The translations under genes were made by a program, and so were the position numbers. The notes beneath the pieces are model-generated. The model was given only the letters and a program-made list of their open reading frames with translations. It was not told where the DNA came from and did not search any database. A stretch of DNA of 64,000 bases from Mycoplasma sp. Pen4 (GTDB taxonomy: Bacteria > Bacillota_I > Bacilli_A > Mycoplasmatales > Metamycoplasmataceae): positions 1-64,000 of the forward strand of contig NZ_CP060691.1 of assembly GCF_014352955.1 (NCBI RefSeq), given 5' to 3'. Each line of letters starts with the position of its first letter. Position 1 is the first letter of the stretch. Positions 46,005 through 61,180 of this stretch are shown here, one piece after another.

Positions 46005-48386
46005 TTATTTGTTAAGTGGTGCTCATTTTCAGAATCTTACTTCGTCCATGTCAATACCGTATTCTTTAATGTATTGTTCGTGGTAAGCAATTTTACCGTT
46101 CATTAAGTTAACAAATTCTGTAGCATCATCTCCGTAAACTGCTTTAGCAGCTGTGATTGACATGTGGAATCTGTCCATGTGGCTCATTAATCTGATGTCG
46201 AATGAAGTTGTAATGTCTCCATTTTCTCTGTAACCGTGAACGAATAAGTTGTGGTTTTGACGTGAGAAGAATATATCTCTGATAAGTCCTTCGAATCCGT
46301 GGAATGCGAAAAGAACTGGTTTGTTTGTTGTAAAGATTGCGTTGAATTCTTCATCTGATAATCCACGAGGGTCGATGCTTGGGTGACGTAATCTTAATAA
46401 GTCAACAACGTTAACGAATCTAATTTTAAGTGATGGGAAGTGTGTGTTTAAGTATGAAATTGTTGCTAAAGCTTCTAAGTTTGGTTCTGTACCTGATGCA
46501 ACTACTACTAAGTCTGGTTCATCTGTAGCTGAACATGTTGATGCTCAGTCGATTACTTTAAGACCTTTGTCAACTAATTCTTGAGCTTCTTCAACGTTGT
46601 AGAATTGATCTCTTGGTTGTTTTGAAGCAACGATTAAGTTAATTACATCTCTTTCTGCGAATGCTTTATCTAAAACAGCAAGTAATGTGTTTGAGTCAGC
46701 TGGTAAGTATTCACGAATGAATTCTGGACGTTTATCAGCTAAGTGTCCTAAGATACCTGGATCTTGGTGTGTATATCCGTTGTGATCTTGTTGGAATGCT
46801 GTAGATGTAGCAATAACGTTAAGTGATGGGTAGTCTTTTCTTCAGCTAATTTTTCTTGCTTTAACAAGTCATTTCATGTGTTGTGTTAACATTGAGTCAA
46901 CTACACGTAAGAATGATTCGTATGATGCGAACATTCCGTGACGTCCTGTAAGAACATAACCTTCTAAGAATCCTTCTGCTTGGTGTTCTGAAAGTTGTGA
47001 GTCAATAACTCTTCCAACTGGTCCAACAGCTTCATCTAATTCTGGGTTAACTCTTTCAAGTCATTGTCTGTTTGTTAATTTTAAAACAGCAAATAATCTG
47101 TTTGATTTTGTTTCATCTGGTCCGAAAATTCTGAAGTTGTCAGGGTTTCTCTTGATTACTTCAGCAAATCAGTTTCCAGCGTTAACCATATCTTGGTCTT
47201 TTACTGAACCTGGTTCTTTAATATCTAATGCTAAATCTTTTCAGTTAGGTAAGTCAAGAACTCTAGGGTTTACACCACCATTTGTAATTGGGTGCATTCC
47301 CATTCTCATGTCACCTTTAGGAGCGATTTCAGCGTATTCAGCTTTGAATTTACCGTTTTCATCGAATAATTCTTCTGGACGGTATGATAATAATCATTGT
47401 TCTAATTCTTCTAAGTGAACTGGTTTTTCTGATGTAGTTGGAAGTGGAACTTGGTGTGATCTAAAGCTTCCTTCGTATGTTAAACCGTTAACTTGGTGTG
47501 GACATGTTCATCCTTTTGGTGTTCTAACAACAAGAGCTGGTCAGATTGGTCTTACAGCTTCTTCAGCTGGTTTTTGTCTTGCTTCAGCTTGGATTTCTAA
47601 AATTCTTTCAACAGCTTTGTCGAAAGCTTTTGCCATAATTGGGTGAATTCCTTCTTGGTCAAAAACATCAGCTTCAACAATAATAGCTTCTCATCCAAAA
47701 CCAGCTAACATGTTTGTGATTTCTTCATCTGTTTTTCTAGCTAAAAGTGTTGGGTTAGAAATTTTTCCACCGTTAATGTGTAAGATAGGTAATACTGCTC
47801 CATCGTTTACTGGGTTGATGAATGATGATGAGAATCATCCTGCAGCAAGAGGACCTGTTTCAGCTTCCCCGTCCCCAATAACTGTTGCAGCAATAATGTT
47901 AGGGTTATCTAAGATGGCTCCTGTAGCATGTGAAAGAGCGTATCCTAATTCTCCTCCTTCGTGGATTGATCCTGGTGTTTCAGGAGCAGCGTGAGAAGCT
48001 GTTCCACCTGGGAATGAGAATCTTTTACACATTCTTCTAATTCCTTCTTCATCTTCTGTGATTTCTGGGAATAATTCTGTGTAACTTCCGTCTAAGTATG
48101 AGTTTGAAATCATAACTTGACCACCGTGTCCTGGACCTTCAATGTAAAACATTTCAACTCCATATTTATTAATAACACGGTTTAAGTGTGCATAAATTAA
48201 GTTTTGTCCTGGGATTGTTCCTCAGTGACCGATAGGGTACATCTTAACATCTTCTGCTTTTAATCCACCTTTTAAAAATGGATTGTTTCTTAAGTAGATT
48301 TGAGCTACTGAAAGAAAGTTTGCAGCTCTCCATCAAGCATGTACTTTATCTAAGTATTTTTGTTCGTTAAATAAAGATTTGTTCAT
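46005..48386 (-). CDS. xfp: Phosphoketolase (xylulose-5-phosphate/fructose-6-phosphate)
   Basis: Thiamine-diphosphate enzyme that splits xylulose-5-phosphate (or fructose-6-phosphate) with phosphate to acetyl phosphate and glyceraldehyde-3-phosphate. The 793-residue length is typical. Recognisable blocks are [61 protein letters not shown] (ThDP motif), [28 protein letters not shown] and [16 protein letters not shown]. It would supply acetyl phosphate for ATP synthesis, useful in arginine- or pentose-using mycoplasmas. Palindromes lie in its upstream region. Confidence 0.97.
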
Positions 48387-49110
48387 TTTAACTATATTTC
48401 CTTTGTATTTTTGATATATCAATAACACATTAAACACTAAGCAGCACGTGCTTAATATGTAATAATATTATTACATTTTTTTGCTAAATTCAAAACATTA
48501 AAAAAGAGCAATTTTTTAATGGTTTTTTAATAAAAAAAGCAACATTTTCTTATGTTTTTTGTGTGCACAACTGAGTATTTATATTTTTCGAGTTGAATAT
48601 ACTTTTTTAATCTAAATGAGCATATTGTAATGAAATAAATAAAAAGGACATAAAGAACTGAAAATTATTCTAAAAATTTTTTGGTGAAAAAATAATGTGT
48701 TTTATTTTATTTTTAGGTTTTTTAATCCAAAAAGTAAAACAACTTTTATTACTTTCTCATAGATATATAAAATATAAAAATATTACTTTCTTTTAATTTA
48801 TATTTTAACAATTAATTCAGCATCAAATTATTGTTATTTATTCTGTAAATTCGATTCGGATTTTAAAGAAACTTTTTAAAAATTATTATAAATATTTAGG
48901 TCTCAATATGTTAAAATATAACTATATTTTTATAATGGCTTAGGCGATAGCAATTGAAAATTGAAAATTTGGTACAATATTAATTGCTAGAATGGACAGG
49001 ATCTAGTTGAAAGGCTAGACTATAAGGTTGGTTTTAGCGCTAAGACAAACAAATAAAAATAAAATAATTATAAAAAATTAAAAATACATCTTAATTTAGA
49101 AAGGATTAAA
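48387..49110. promoter_or_regulatory. Long AT-rich divergent spacer between phosphoketolase and tuf
   Basis: About 724 bases without a gene. Next to phosphoketolase lie the palindromes TTGATATATCAA (48411-48422), AGCACGTGCT (48443-48452) and TGTAATAATATTATTACA (48458-48475). The middle (48500-48900) is AT-rich with poly-A/T runs, and I see no feature in it. The tuf side has TATAAT at 48931-48936 and an extended -10 TGGTACAAT at 48970-48978. A possibly structured leader precedes the tuf ribosome binding site AAAGGA (49099-49105). Confidence 0.6.
48985..49050 (+). promoter_or_regulatory. Possible structured leader of tuf
   Basis: TCTAG (49002-49006) can pair with CTAGA (49015-49019), and GTTTTA with TAAGAC around GCGC (49032-49047). 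The strand CGCTAAG could instead pair with CTTAGGCG at 48939-48946 if transcription starts upstream of it. No intrinsic terminator follows. Suggestive only. Confidence 0.3.
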
Positions 49111-50298
49111 ATGGCAAAATTAGATTTTGACCGTAGTAAAGAACACGTTAACGTTGGTACAATCGGACACGTTGACCACGGTAAAACTACTTTAACTGCA
49201 GCTATCGCTACAGTTTTAGCTAAAAAAGGATTATCAGAAGCTCGTGATTACGCTTCTATCGATAACGCACCAGAAGAAAAAGCACGTGGAATCACAATTA
49301 ACACATCACACATTGAATATCAAACAGAAAAACGTCACTACGCACACGTTGACTGTCCAGGTCACGCTGACTACGTTAAAAACATGATTACAGGGGCAGC
49401 TCAAATGGACGGAGCTATCTTAGTAGTTGCTGCTACAGATGGACCAATGCCTCAAACACGTGAACACATTCTTTTATCTAAACAAGTTGGTGTTCCTCGT
49501 ATCGTTGTTTTCTTAAACAAATGCGATATGTTAGAAGGTGAAGAAGAAATGATCGAATTAGTTGAAATGGAAATTCGTGATCTTCTTTCAGAATACGGAT
49601 TTGATGGAGAAAACGCTCCAATCATCCGTGGATCAGCTTTAAAAGCACTTGAAGGTGATGCTGCATACGAAGGAAAAATTATGGAACTTATGGATGCAGT
49701 TGATAACTACATTGAAACACCAGTTAAAGAATTTGACAAACCATTCTTAATGGCTGTTGAAGACGTTTTCACAATTACAGGACGTGGAACAGTTGCTACA
49801 GGACGTGTAGAACGTGGAACACTTAACTTAAACGATGAAGTTGAAATCGTTGGATTAAAACCTACTAAGAAAACAGTTGTTACAGGAATCGAAATGTTCC
49901 GTAAAAACCTTAAAGAAGCTCAAGCTGGAGATAACGCTGGATTATTACTTCGTGGTGTAAACCGTGATGATATTGAACGTGGACAAGTTTTAGCTAAACC
50001 AGGATCAATCGTTCCTCACACAGAATTCGAAGCTGCAATCTATGTACTTAAAAAAGAAGAGGGGGGACGTCACACTCCATTCTTCAAAAACTATAAACCA
50101 CAATTCTACTTCCGTACAACAGACGTAACAGGTGGAGTTGAATTCGAAGCTGGACGTGAAATGGTTATGCCAGGAGAAAATGTTAACTTAAAAGTTAAAC
50201 TTATCGCACCTATCGCTGTTGAAGAGGGAACAAAATTCTCTATCCGTGAAGGTGGACGTACAGTTGGAGCTGGTTCAGTTACAAAAATTATTAAATAA
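49111..50298 (+). CDS. tuf: Elongation factor Tu
   Basis: Delivers aminoacyl-tRNA to the ribosome. The 395-residue product has GHVDHGKTT (19-27), the switch [33 protein letters not shown] and NKCDM. Domain II follows with [13 protein letters not shown], and the C-terminus is [20 protein letters not shown]. It is the most strongly biased gene in the window in codon use, as expected for high expression. It stands alone, away from the str operon, with a long upstream region and a TTCG-loop terminator. Confidence 0.99.
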   Translation: MAKLDFDRSKEHVNVGTIGHVDHGKTTLTAAIATVLAKKGLSEARDYASIDNAPEEKARGITINTSHIEYQTEKRHYAHVDCPGHADYVKNMITGAAQMDGAILVVAATDGPMPQTREHILLSKQVGVPRIVVFLNKCDMLEGEEEMIELVEMEIRDLLSEYGFDGENAPIIRGSALKALEGDAAYEGKIMELMDAVDNYIETPVKEFDKPFLMAVEDVFTITGRGTVATGRVERGTLNLNDEVEIVGLKPTKKTVVTGIEMFRKNLKEAQAGDNAGLLLRGVNRDDIERGQVLAKPGSIVPHTEFEAAIYVLKKEEGGRHTPFFKNYKPQFYFRTTDVTGGVEFEAGREMVMPGENVNLKVKLIAPIAVEEGTKFSIREGGRTVGAGSVTKIIK

Positions 50299-50320
50299 TA
50301 ATTTCCAACAAAATATTAAG

Positions 50321-50346
50321 CATAATACTTCGGTATTATGTTTTTT
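50321..50346 (+). terminator. Terminator of tuf
   Basis: CATAATAC-TTCG-GTATTATG stem followed by six T. Confidence 0.9.
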
Positions 50347-50411
50347 ATAGCTTTGAGATAAATATTTTGAAATAGTTTCAAGGCACTAAAAAATTTATTA
50401 ACATTATTAAT

Positions 50412-51272
50412 ATGAAAGAAAAAATTAAAAGAGTAACAAAAAACACTTATTTTAAAGCAAAGAAATTAGCAATAAATGTGTTTGATGAAACCAAAATTAG
50501 ATGAAATAAAAAAATCGAAGAGATTAAAGAAAATAAACCTAAAGCAGCATTAAGAATTTCTTTATACCTATTAATTGCTGTAATGTTGTTGATTTTTATA
50601 ATTTCATTTTCAATTATTCTGCCAATTATCTTTAAACCATTTTATTATTGACACATTAAACCCTATGAAATAGATGAAAAATATTTTTCAAGTGGACAGT
50701 TGAGTTATGAACAAATAAGCACTATTTATAGTAATTTAGTACATTGATTACTTGGTTTTGGAACAAATGATGAATTCACATTTAAAACTGCGATCGAACC
50801 ATTAAGATATACAAAAGATGGGTACGAGCATTTTGTAGATGTTAGAAATTTATTTAGTTTAGCATTTATTTTATTTTTTGTAAGTATTGCCGTTTTAACC
50901 ATTGCTATAGGGTTTTCTATTAAATACAAATTAAAAATTAGCATAATAAATATTGGTTTTTACTCAATGTTATTATTAATGTTTGTTTTAATAATTATTG
51001 CAATATTAGCATCGCAAGATTTTAATGCTGCATTCACTAAATTCCATGAAATTTTCTTCCGAGGAAAAGATAATTGACTATTCAGTCCAAACAAAGATGA
51101 AATTATTAAAATGTTACCTCAAGAATTCTTTAGAAATTGTGCAATTTGAATTGGAGTTAATATAACTTTCTTCTTTGTCTTGTTTGTTGCACTAAAAGCT
51201 AAGAAATCTATAAAAAACATTATTAAATACAAAAAACTCAATTCAGAAGAGCACCAAGCAGAAAATGCTTAG
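50412..51272 (+). CDS. DUF1461/TIGR01906-type integral membrane protein
   Basis: A 286-residue protein with several TGA(Trp) codons. A basic N-terminus of about 45 residues precedes four hydrophobic segments (ISLYLLIAVMLLIFIISFSI, LFSLAFILFFVSIAVLTIAI, SMLLLMFVLIIIAILA, and a C-terminal ITFFFVLFVAL). The blocks LVHWLLGFGTNDEF, HFVDVRNLFS and FTKFHEIFFRGKDNWLFSPN, then MLPQEFFRNCAI, match the pattern of the DUF1461 family. Its function is unknown. The stop codon is inside the terminator stem. Confidence 0.75.
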
Positions 51273-51285
51273 GTGTTTTTCTTAT
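51252..51285 (+). terminator. Terminator of the 50412-51272 gene
   Basis: CACC-AAGCA/TGCTT-AGGTG stem with one bulge, then T-run. Confidence 0.75.
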
Positions 51286-51322
51286 GTTTTGTATTAATTA
51301 AATTAATATATATAATTAATTT

Positions 51323-51859
51323 ATGTTAAATATAGTTTTATACCAACCAGAAATATGTCCAAACACTGGAAATATCATTAGAACTTGTTTTGCTCTTGGC
51401 GCAAAACTTCACATTATTAAACCAATTTCATTTGATTTACATCCAAAATGACTCAAGAGATATGGAGCCGGAAGAATGCTTTCAGACATTCAACACGAAG
51501 TACACAAGTCATATAATGATTTTGCTAACAAGTATCCTGACAAAAAAATTTATTATGTAACAAGATATGGATTAAAAACATATACAGATGTAGATTACAA
51601 AAAAACTTATCAAGAAAATGGCGAAATTTGATTAATGTTTGGGCGTGAGTCAACGGGAATTGATAAAAAAGTTTTACAAAATCACTTAGATGATTGTCTA
51701 AGAATCCCAATGGTTTCAGCAATGAGATCAATAAATTTAGCTAATTGTGTATGTATCTTAGGTTTTGAAGTTATGAGACAATTAGATTTCCAAGAATTAT
51801 CATTGTATGAAGTTGAAAAAGGAAAAGATTTCTTAAAAGAATATGTTGATACTGAGTAA
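51323..51859 (+). CDS. trmL: tRNA (cytidine34-2'-O)-methyltransferase TrmL-type
   Basis: SPOUT-class SAM-dependent methyltransferase of 178 residues, the short form typical of TrmL. It begins [20 protein letters not shown], has the family block [15 protein letters not shown], then [20 protein letters not shown], which forms the C-terminal SPOUT knot. TGA(Trp) codons occur at PKW and EIW. TrmL methylates the wobble position of certain leucine tRNAs. It overlaps by 17 bases a second SPOUT gene, so the two are co-expressed. Confidence 0.9.
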
Positions 51860-52571
51860 AAACAATCCAAAAATCAAAGAATTGGCAAAATTAAAAGATA
51901 AAAAACATCGTCAGGGACATAAAAAGTTTTTAGTCGAAGGATATCATTTAGTTGAAGAAGCTCGCAATGCTGGATTATTACTTGAAACGCTTGAATTAAA
52001 TGGTAAAAGTAAATTTGATGATTCAATTTTAGTGTCGCCTGAAATAATTAAATTATTATCTGATACTGTCACACCTCAAAATATAATTGGTGTTTGTCGA
52101 CTTCCTGAAAATAAAAATGATTTTGAAAAATCAAACAAAATTTTATTTTTAAACAATTTACAAGATCCTGGAAATGTAGGGACGATTATTAGATTGGCAA
52201 AGTCATTTGAATTTGATGCAATTCTTATTCAAGGTTTTGATTATTTTAATCCAAAAGTGATCCGTTCATCACAAGGAGCGTTTTTCAAAAGTAATTTATA
52301 CAAAGTCACAAACGCTTCAGATGTATTAAAAAAACTTAAAGATAATGGTTTTACAATTTATCAAACCTTGTTAGATAAAACCGCAGTTCCATCAAATAAA
52401 GTCGATTTCAAAGACGAAAAAATAGTTGTTGTGGTTGGAAACGAAGGTAATGGAATTGATAATGAAGTAAAACAATTCTCAGATGTAAATGTTTATATAC
52501 CAATATCATTTGAAAGTTTAAATGTTGCATGTGCAACAGCAATTATTCTTGATCGAATTAAAAATAAGTAG
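51843..52571 (+). CDS. TrmH-family RNA 2'-O-methyltransferase (SpoU)
   Basis: A 242-residue SPOUT methyltransferase with an N-terminal RNA-binding part ([32 protein letters not shown]) and the C-terminal knot motifs NNLQDPGNVGTIIRLAKSF, VVGNEGNGIDNEV and PISFESLNVACATAIIL. Members modify a 2'-OH of rRNA or tRNA; this longer form resembles RlmB/YsgA-type rRNA enzymes, but the target cannot be read here. It overlaps trmL and is followed after 6 bases by a DivIVA-like gene. Confidence 0.92.
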   Translation: MLILSKNNPKIKELAKLKDKKHRQGHKKFLVEGYHLVEEARNAGLLLETLELNGKSKFDDSILVSPEIIKLLSDTVTPQNIIGVCRLPENKNDFEKSNKILFLNNLQDPGNVGTIIRLAKSFEFDAILIQGFDYFNPKVIRSSQGAFFKSNLYKVTNASDVLKKLKDNGFTIYQTLLDKTAVPSNKVDFKDEKIVVVVGNEGNGIDNEVKQFSDVNVYIPISFESLNVACATAIILDRIKNK

Positions 52572-52577
52572 GTAGTT

Positions 52578-52850
52578 ATGAATAAAGAAAATAATGTACT
52601 TAAAAAAATATTAGAAAATATTAAAAATGCAAAATTTGTTTTAGGTCTTGAAGGATATGATAAACATGAAATTGATGTCTTTATGCAACAAATGTATTTA
52701 GATTTATATCAAGTTTCAGAAAGACTTGAAATGGTTGAAAATGAGTTGGAACAATTTAAAAACTTATATAAAGAACAATTAGATGACAATAACGTTTTAA
52801 AAGAAGAAAATAAACGTTTATCAAGAGAGGTTGCAAAAATTTATGAATAA
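52578..52850 (+). CDS. DivIVA/GpsB-like small coiled-coil protein
   Basis: A 90-residue protein. The N-terminal part KFVLGLEGYDKHEIDVFMQQMYLDLYQ matches the DivIVA domain pattern (Gly-Tyr-Asp-x-x-Glu-Val/Ile-Asp-x-Phe). It is followed by a coiled coil rich in Glu, Leu and Lys to the end. DivIVA and GpsB proteins recruit division or pole factors in Gram-positive cells. In a wall-less mycoplasma the role must differ and is unknown. It lies between a SpoU gene and rbgA, overlapping rbgA by 8 bases. Confidence 0.75.
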   Translation: MNKENNVLKKILENIKNAKFVLGLEGYDKHEIDVFMQQMYLDLYQVSERLEMVENELEQFKNLYKEQLDDNNVLKEENKRLSREVAKIYE

Positions 52851-53718
52851 TAAAGAATTTCAAACATTACAAAATGAAGAACAAAAATTTGAGAATTTGA
52901 TTCAATGATTCCCAGGTCATATGGCTAAAGCTATGAAGGAGATTAAAGAATCTGCTAATTTAGCCGATGTATTTATTGTTGTATTAGATGCACGTTGTCC
53001 AATTAGTTCATATAATGAAGATTTTGACAAAATTTCACCTCAAAAACCACGTTTATTTATTATCACAAAGAGTGATTTAATGGATAAAAGTAAAAAAGAA
53101 ATGATCCAAGCACGTTTCAAAAATGAACATGTATTATGACTTGATTTAAGAAAAAAATCAGCCAAACCTATTATTCTTAAAAAACTTAAAACAATTATGA
53201 AAGATAAAATTGAACGTGATAAGAAAAAAGGTATGTTGATTTCTAAAATTAAATCTTTCGTTGTCGGAGTTCCTAACTGTGGGAAAAGTACATTAATTAA
53301 TCTTGTTTCTGAAAAAGCAAGTCTTAAAGTTGCTAATTTCCCAGGTGTTACTCGTGTAAAAAAATGAGTTGTTAACGGAGAATACTTATTTTTAGACACT
53401 CCAGGTATTTTATTACCTAAATTTGATGATCAAGAAGTTGCAGTTAAACTACTCACTACTGGTGCAGTTAAATTAGAAAATTTCCCAACAGAATTCAGTG
53501 CTATTAGAATGTATGCATTAATTTCAAAATATTATCCAGAAAAAATTCGTTCACTTGGTCTTGAACCATCACAAAATGATGTTGTAATTTATGGACAATT
53601 TTTTGAATATGCTAATAAATTTAAAATCTTTAAAGAAAAAGGTAGACCAGATTTAAACAAAGCTCACATAACATTTATTAACTGAGCAAAAAATTTATCA
53701 GACGTAACATATGATTAA
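52843..53718 (+). CDS. rbgA: Ribosome biogenesis GTPase RbgA (YlqF)
   Basis: Circularly permuted GTPase needed for late assembly of the 50S subunit. In the 291-residue product the G4 motif TKSD (75-78) precedes the G1 motif GVPNCGKST (142-150), and G3 DTPGIL follows. The N-terminal WFPGHMAKAM is the family signature. TGA(Trp) codons occur at QWF and elsewhere. It overlaps the DivIVA-like gene upstream and the next membrane protein gene by 8 bases downstream. Confidence 0.96.
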
Positions 53719-54388
53719 AAAAGAATATTTATTTAAAGTTTTAAAAATAACTAATTGATTTTATTTATTTGCAATTTCAATTTTATTAACACTATTCACA
53801 GTTAATAAAATTATTCATCATGATATCCCATCAAAAATTTTATTGATGAATTTAGACAAGATTTATGCACCAATTGCAGGAATAATTATTCTAACTGTTT
53901 TCTTACTTCGAATTTATGTTGTTATTCGAATTGAAAAAGAATATTCAAAACTTTCAAAGAACTTGATTTATCGTGCAGGGTTTATTCCGTTTGTTTATGA
54001 AAATAAATTAGAAGATGAATATACATTTATTTATAAAGACTCAGAAACATACCAAAAATACTTAGCTGCCAAAAATTCATTAAACATTTTAAGATACCAA
54101 TTTATTATTGGAATTTGAATTTTTACTTATTTAATAATAGCCACAACAATTTGTACAATATGAGCTTTTAAAGATTGAAATACTTTTGGAAAATTGTCAT
54201 GAAAAATACTGCTAGCATTTACTATATATAATATAGTTGCAATTTCATATCCAATTTATATTTTTGTTGATTCAATAAATATGATTAAAAGCACAATAAA
54301 AGTTATTGAAAATCGAGAAATTTCTCGTAATGAATTGATTTCATTTAAAGTTGAAAAAATATTTGAAAAATATAAGGAATTTTATTAG
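53711..54388 (+). CDS. Unknown four-helix membrane protein
   Basis: The family is not recognised. The 225-residue product has hydrophobic segments near 15-32 (WFYLFAISILLTLF), 52-70 (APIAGIIILTVFLLRIYVVI), 128-150 (FIIGIWIFTYLIIATTIC) and 165-190 (ILLAFTIYNIVAISYPIYIF). A cytoplasmic loop after the second contains KLEDEYTFIYKDSETYQKYL, and the C-terminal tail is helical and charged. Several TGA codons encode Trp. It overlaps rbgA by 8 bases and is the last gene before the rRNA operon, so it probably ends the trmL-rbgA transcript. Confidence 0.75.
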
Positions 54389-54491
54389 TTCTTTATATTT
54401 TTTATATATAATAATCTTGCGCTTAAATTCACAAGCAAAAAATTGAAAAATAAAATATTATTTTTTTCTTCTTTTATTCATAATTTATATG

Positions 54492-54497
54492 TATAAT
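54492..54497 (+). promoter_or_regulatory. Probable -10 box of the rRNA operon
   Basis: TATAAT about 75 bases before 16S, within a leader whose 3' part forms the 16S processing stem. The -35 box is unclear. Confidence 0.5.
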
Positions 54498-54570
54498 AGT
54501 TTTGCTTGCTTGATAAAGAAGCACTTAAAGTTCTTTTAAAACTAGATATATACAAGACATGACAGTCAAT

Positions 54571-56080
<1,510 letters not shown>

Positions 56081-56383
56081 ACGGAGTACATAAATAACTT
56101 TAAAAGTTATTACCTTACACATTATGACTATTTTATTTTAATAATAAATGAACGGTCATGTTCTAATGTTAATAGTCCATTAGATATATCTAGTTTTGAG
56201 AGAACTTTCTCTCTTTGTTCTTTGAAAACTGAATAGTAAAGATAAATTAATATAACAACGACATCAAAAATAAATTAGTCAATTTGTTTTGGATTACCGA
56301 GTTAATTATTATTTAAAATAATAATTTATTAAAATGTCTTTGAATACATCAACAAACAATAGGTAAATATTGATAACAACTTT
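56081..56383 (+). other. 16S-23S spacer without tRNA genes
   Basis: About 300 bases. It holds the 3' arm of the 16S processing stem (56185-56208). A box TTCTTTGAAAACTGAATAG (56218-56236) is complementary to 59309-59327 beyond 23S. The 5' arm of the 23S processing stem lies at 56321-56350. No tRNA-like sequence is seen, as usual in mycoplasmas. Confidence 0.85.
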
Positions 56384-59272
<2,889 letters not shown>

Positions 59273-59332
59273 GAATGTATTCAAGGCATTTTAATGAATT
59301 ATTAATTACTGTTCAGTTTTCAAAGAATAAAC

Positions 59333-59350
59333 GCCCAAAAGGGCTTTTTT
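59333..59350 (+). terminator. Terminator of the rRNA operon
   Basis: GCCC-AAAA-GGGC followed by six T. Confidence 0.9.
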
Positions 59351-59439
59351 GTTTGCTTTTTTGTGGTAATTTTATGAAATATTCAGATTATTTTATCAAT
59401 AATTTAATAATAATTTGATATTGAAATTAAAATTTTATT

Positions 59440-59706
59440 ATGAAAATAAAGAAAACCAACTCAATAAGAATTGAGGTAAGACAAAATAAAAGGTATGTAG
59501 TTCTTGTAGGACTAGTACCTAATAAAATTTCAACACAGGTTTTTTGTGAGCCTGAAAACTTAAATGAAGAAAGGTTAGAAAAATTCATTTTAAAACACAA
59601 AAAAGCAATTAAACAAGTTCAGATTTTACCTTATACCATTGTGTATGTTAAAAATTATTTAATTCAAGAAGCTAAAAAAGACGGATTAATTCCTGATATA
59701 TTATAA
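59440..59706 (+). CDS. Unknown 88-residue protein
   Basis: The family is not recognised. The small basic protein (MKIKKTNSIRIEVRQNKRYV) has a beta-rich first half and a helix NEERLEKFILKHKKAIKQV. This faintly recalls the N-terminal part of YgjP-like (DUF45) metallopeptidases (strand, turn, then a helix of the type FI-x-KH-xx-WI), but the HExxH catalytic part is absent. No ribosome binding site is visible. It is followed after 9 bases by a 468-residue unknown gene, so they form a two-gene cassette just behind the rRNA operon. Confidence 0.6.
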   Translation: MKIKKTNSIRIEVRQNKRYVVLVGLVPNKISTQVFCEPENLNEERLEKFILKHKKAIKQVQILPYTIVYVKNYLIQEAKKDGLIPDIL

Positions 59707-59715
59707 ATATTAAAT

Positions 59716-61122
59716 ATGAAGCAAATCGAATTTGATCAACACATGAGCAGTGTTATTGATGGTAAAACTGTAATTAAACAATTTTGAGAATTAATCGATT
59801 TATTCGATGGAATTAAACAAGAAAAATCAAAAGTGATTCAAGATACTATTATGTATCTTTTATCACTTATAATTGAAAATAACAATACAAAAGAAAGTAA
59901 TTGATTAGATCGCGCATCATTAAACGATTATTATGAACGCATCTCAATTACTGATCTAAATGCTAATTTAGACGTTGTTGCTAGATATATTGATAAAATC
60001 ATGAGCAATACTAAATATGCATATAAGCACTTTGATATTTTCCGAAATATTAAAAAAGTACACAATATTTATTATGTAATTAATTACAACTTTGTAAGTG
60101 ATAATTTTAATTTTATCTATGAAAATGTAATTATAAATAATAAATCAGATGCAAAGCAAATTAACAATTTTAAAGATTCTAAAATCTCTTTAGTATCTAA
60201 TTGTTTTGGTATTCCTACTTTATATCAAATTCAGGAAATATCAACATTTTATAATCATCCTACACATTGATTTAACATTATCAGATCAATACCAAACAAG
60301 GAAGTTTTCATCTTTGTTTTAGATGATTTAAACGTACTAAGAGGAAGCATTATTAATGGTTTAAAAGATTATAACATTAGTGTAATAACTAAAAAAGATA
60401 ATGCTTTGTTTGATGAAACACACCATATGGGCTTAGCTATCAAAAAAGAAGTTTTAATATGAAATATAAGTAAATTTAAACACCTAAAAATAGCTCATAA
60501 AAAGTTTAAAAAAATATGTGCTGGGTCACATAAATTACATTTAAAAGGTCAAGTATATCCGATTGATAAGATACACTCAAATAATGGAATTAATCATATG
60601 ATTCAAAGCATTGATAAGAAACATAAATTCACTGATGTTTGTCTAAAAATCAAAAATGCACAAGCATTTGAAAGATTACAATGCACAGAATATCATCAAA
60701 TAAATGAATTCATTTATGTTAATAATTATGCAATTAAAAAACCAGAGCATTTATTCAACTTAACAAGTTGTCGTGAAATACCACTGATTCAGTTGAATAT
60801 TATTAAACATCTTTTAAATAAAATTAAGCACCTGAAAATTGATGGAAATTATCAAGAAACCATTATGAAGATAGTGTTTCTAGTAACTTGAAATATATCA
60901 TTTATTTTAAGTGTTATCCATTTAAAAGATATTACAGGTTATTCCAAAATGATTTGTATAAACAATTTATTGAAGTTTCTAGGAATAACAAAATGACACT
61001 TTAACCCCTTGCACAAAGGTTTAAAAGGAATTGATGAATTAAATTTAGAAGCATTGATATGTATGCTAAAACTACATGATTTTGCTATTTTGATTCAAGA
61101 ACTGCTTAAAACTAAAGTGTAA
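59716..61122 (+). CDS. Unknown 468-residue protein, possibly a diverged DDE transposase
   Basis: No family is recognised with confidence. With TGA as Trp the frame is open for 468 residues without signal or membrane segments. One region (about 155-230) reads LVSNCFGIPTLYQI, then VFIFVLDDLNVLRGSIINGL, then YNISVIT. This resembles the middle of IS4/IS1634-type transposases, where a Gly-Ile-Pro strand precedes a strand ending in the second catalytic Asp, followed by Asn-x-L and a late beta strand. The first Asp and the final Glu are not obvious. No terminal inverted repeats are seen around it, so if related it is an isolated or degenerate gene. Confidence 0.55.
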
Positions 61123-61180
61123 AAATAACCAAAATTACTATATTTATTTAGTGACTTTCACAAGAAAATATTTTATTTTT

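Noticed and set aside
48500-48900. A hidden gene in the AT-rich phosphoketolase-tuf spacer
   Set aside because: No open frame of useful length with a plausible start was seen, and the sequence is mostly homopolymer-like A/T.
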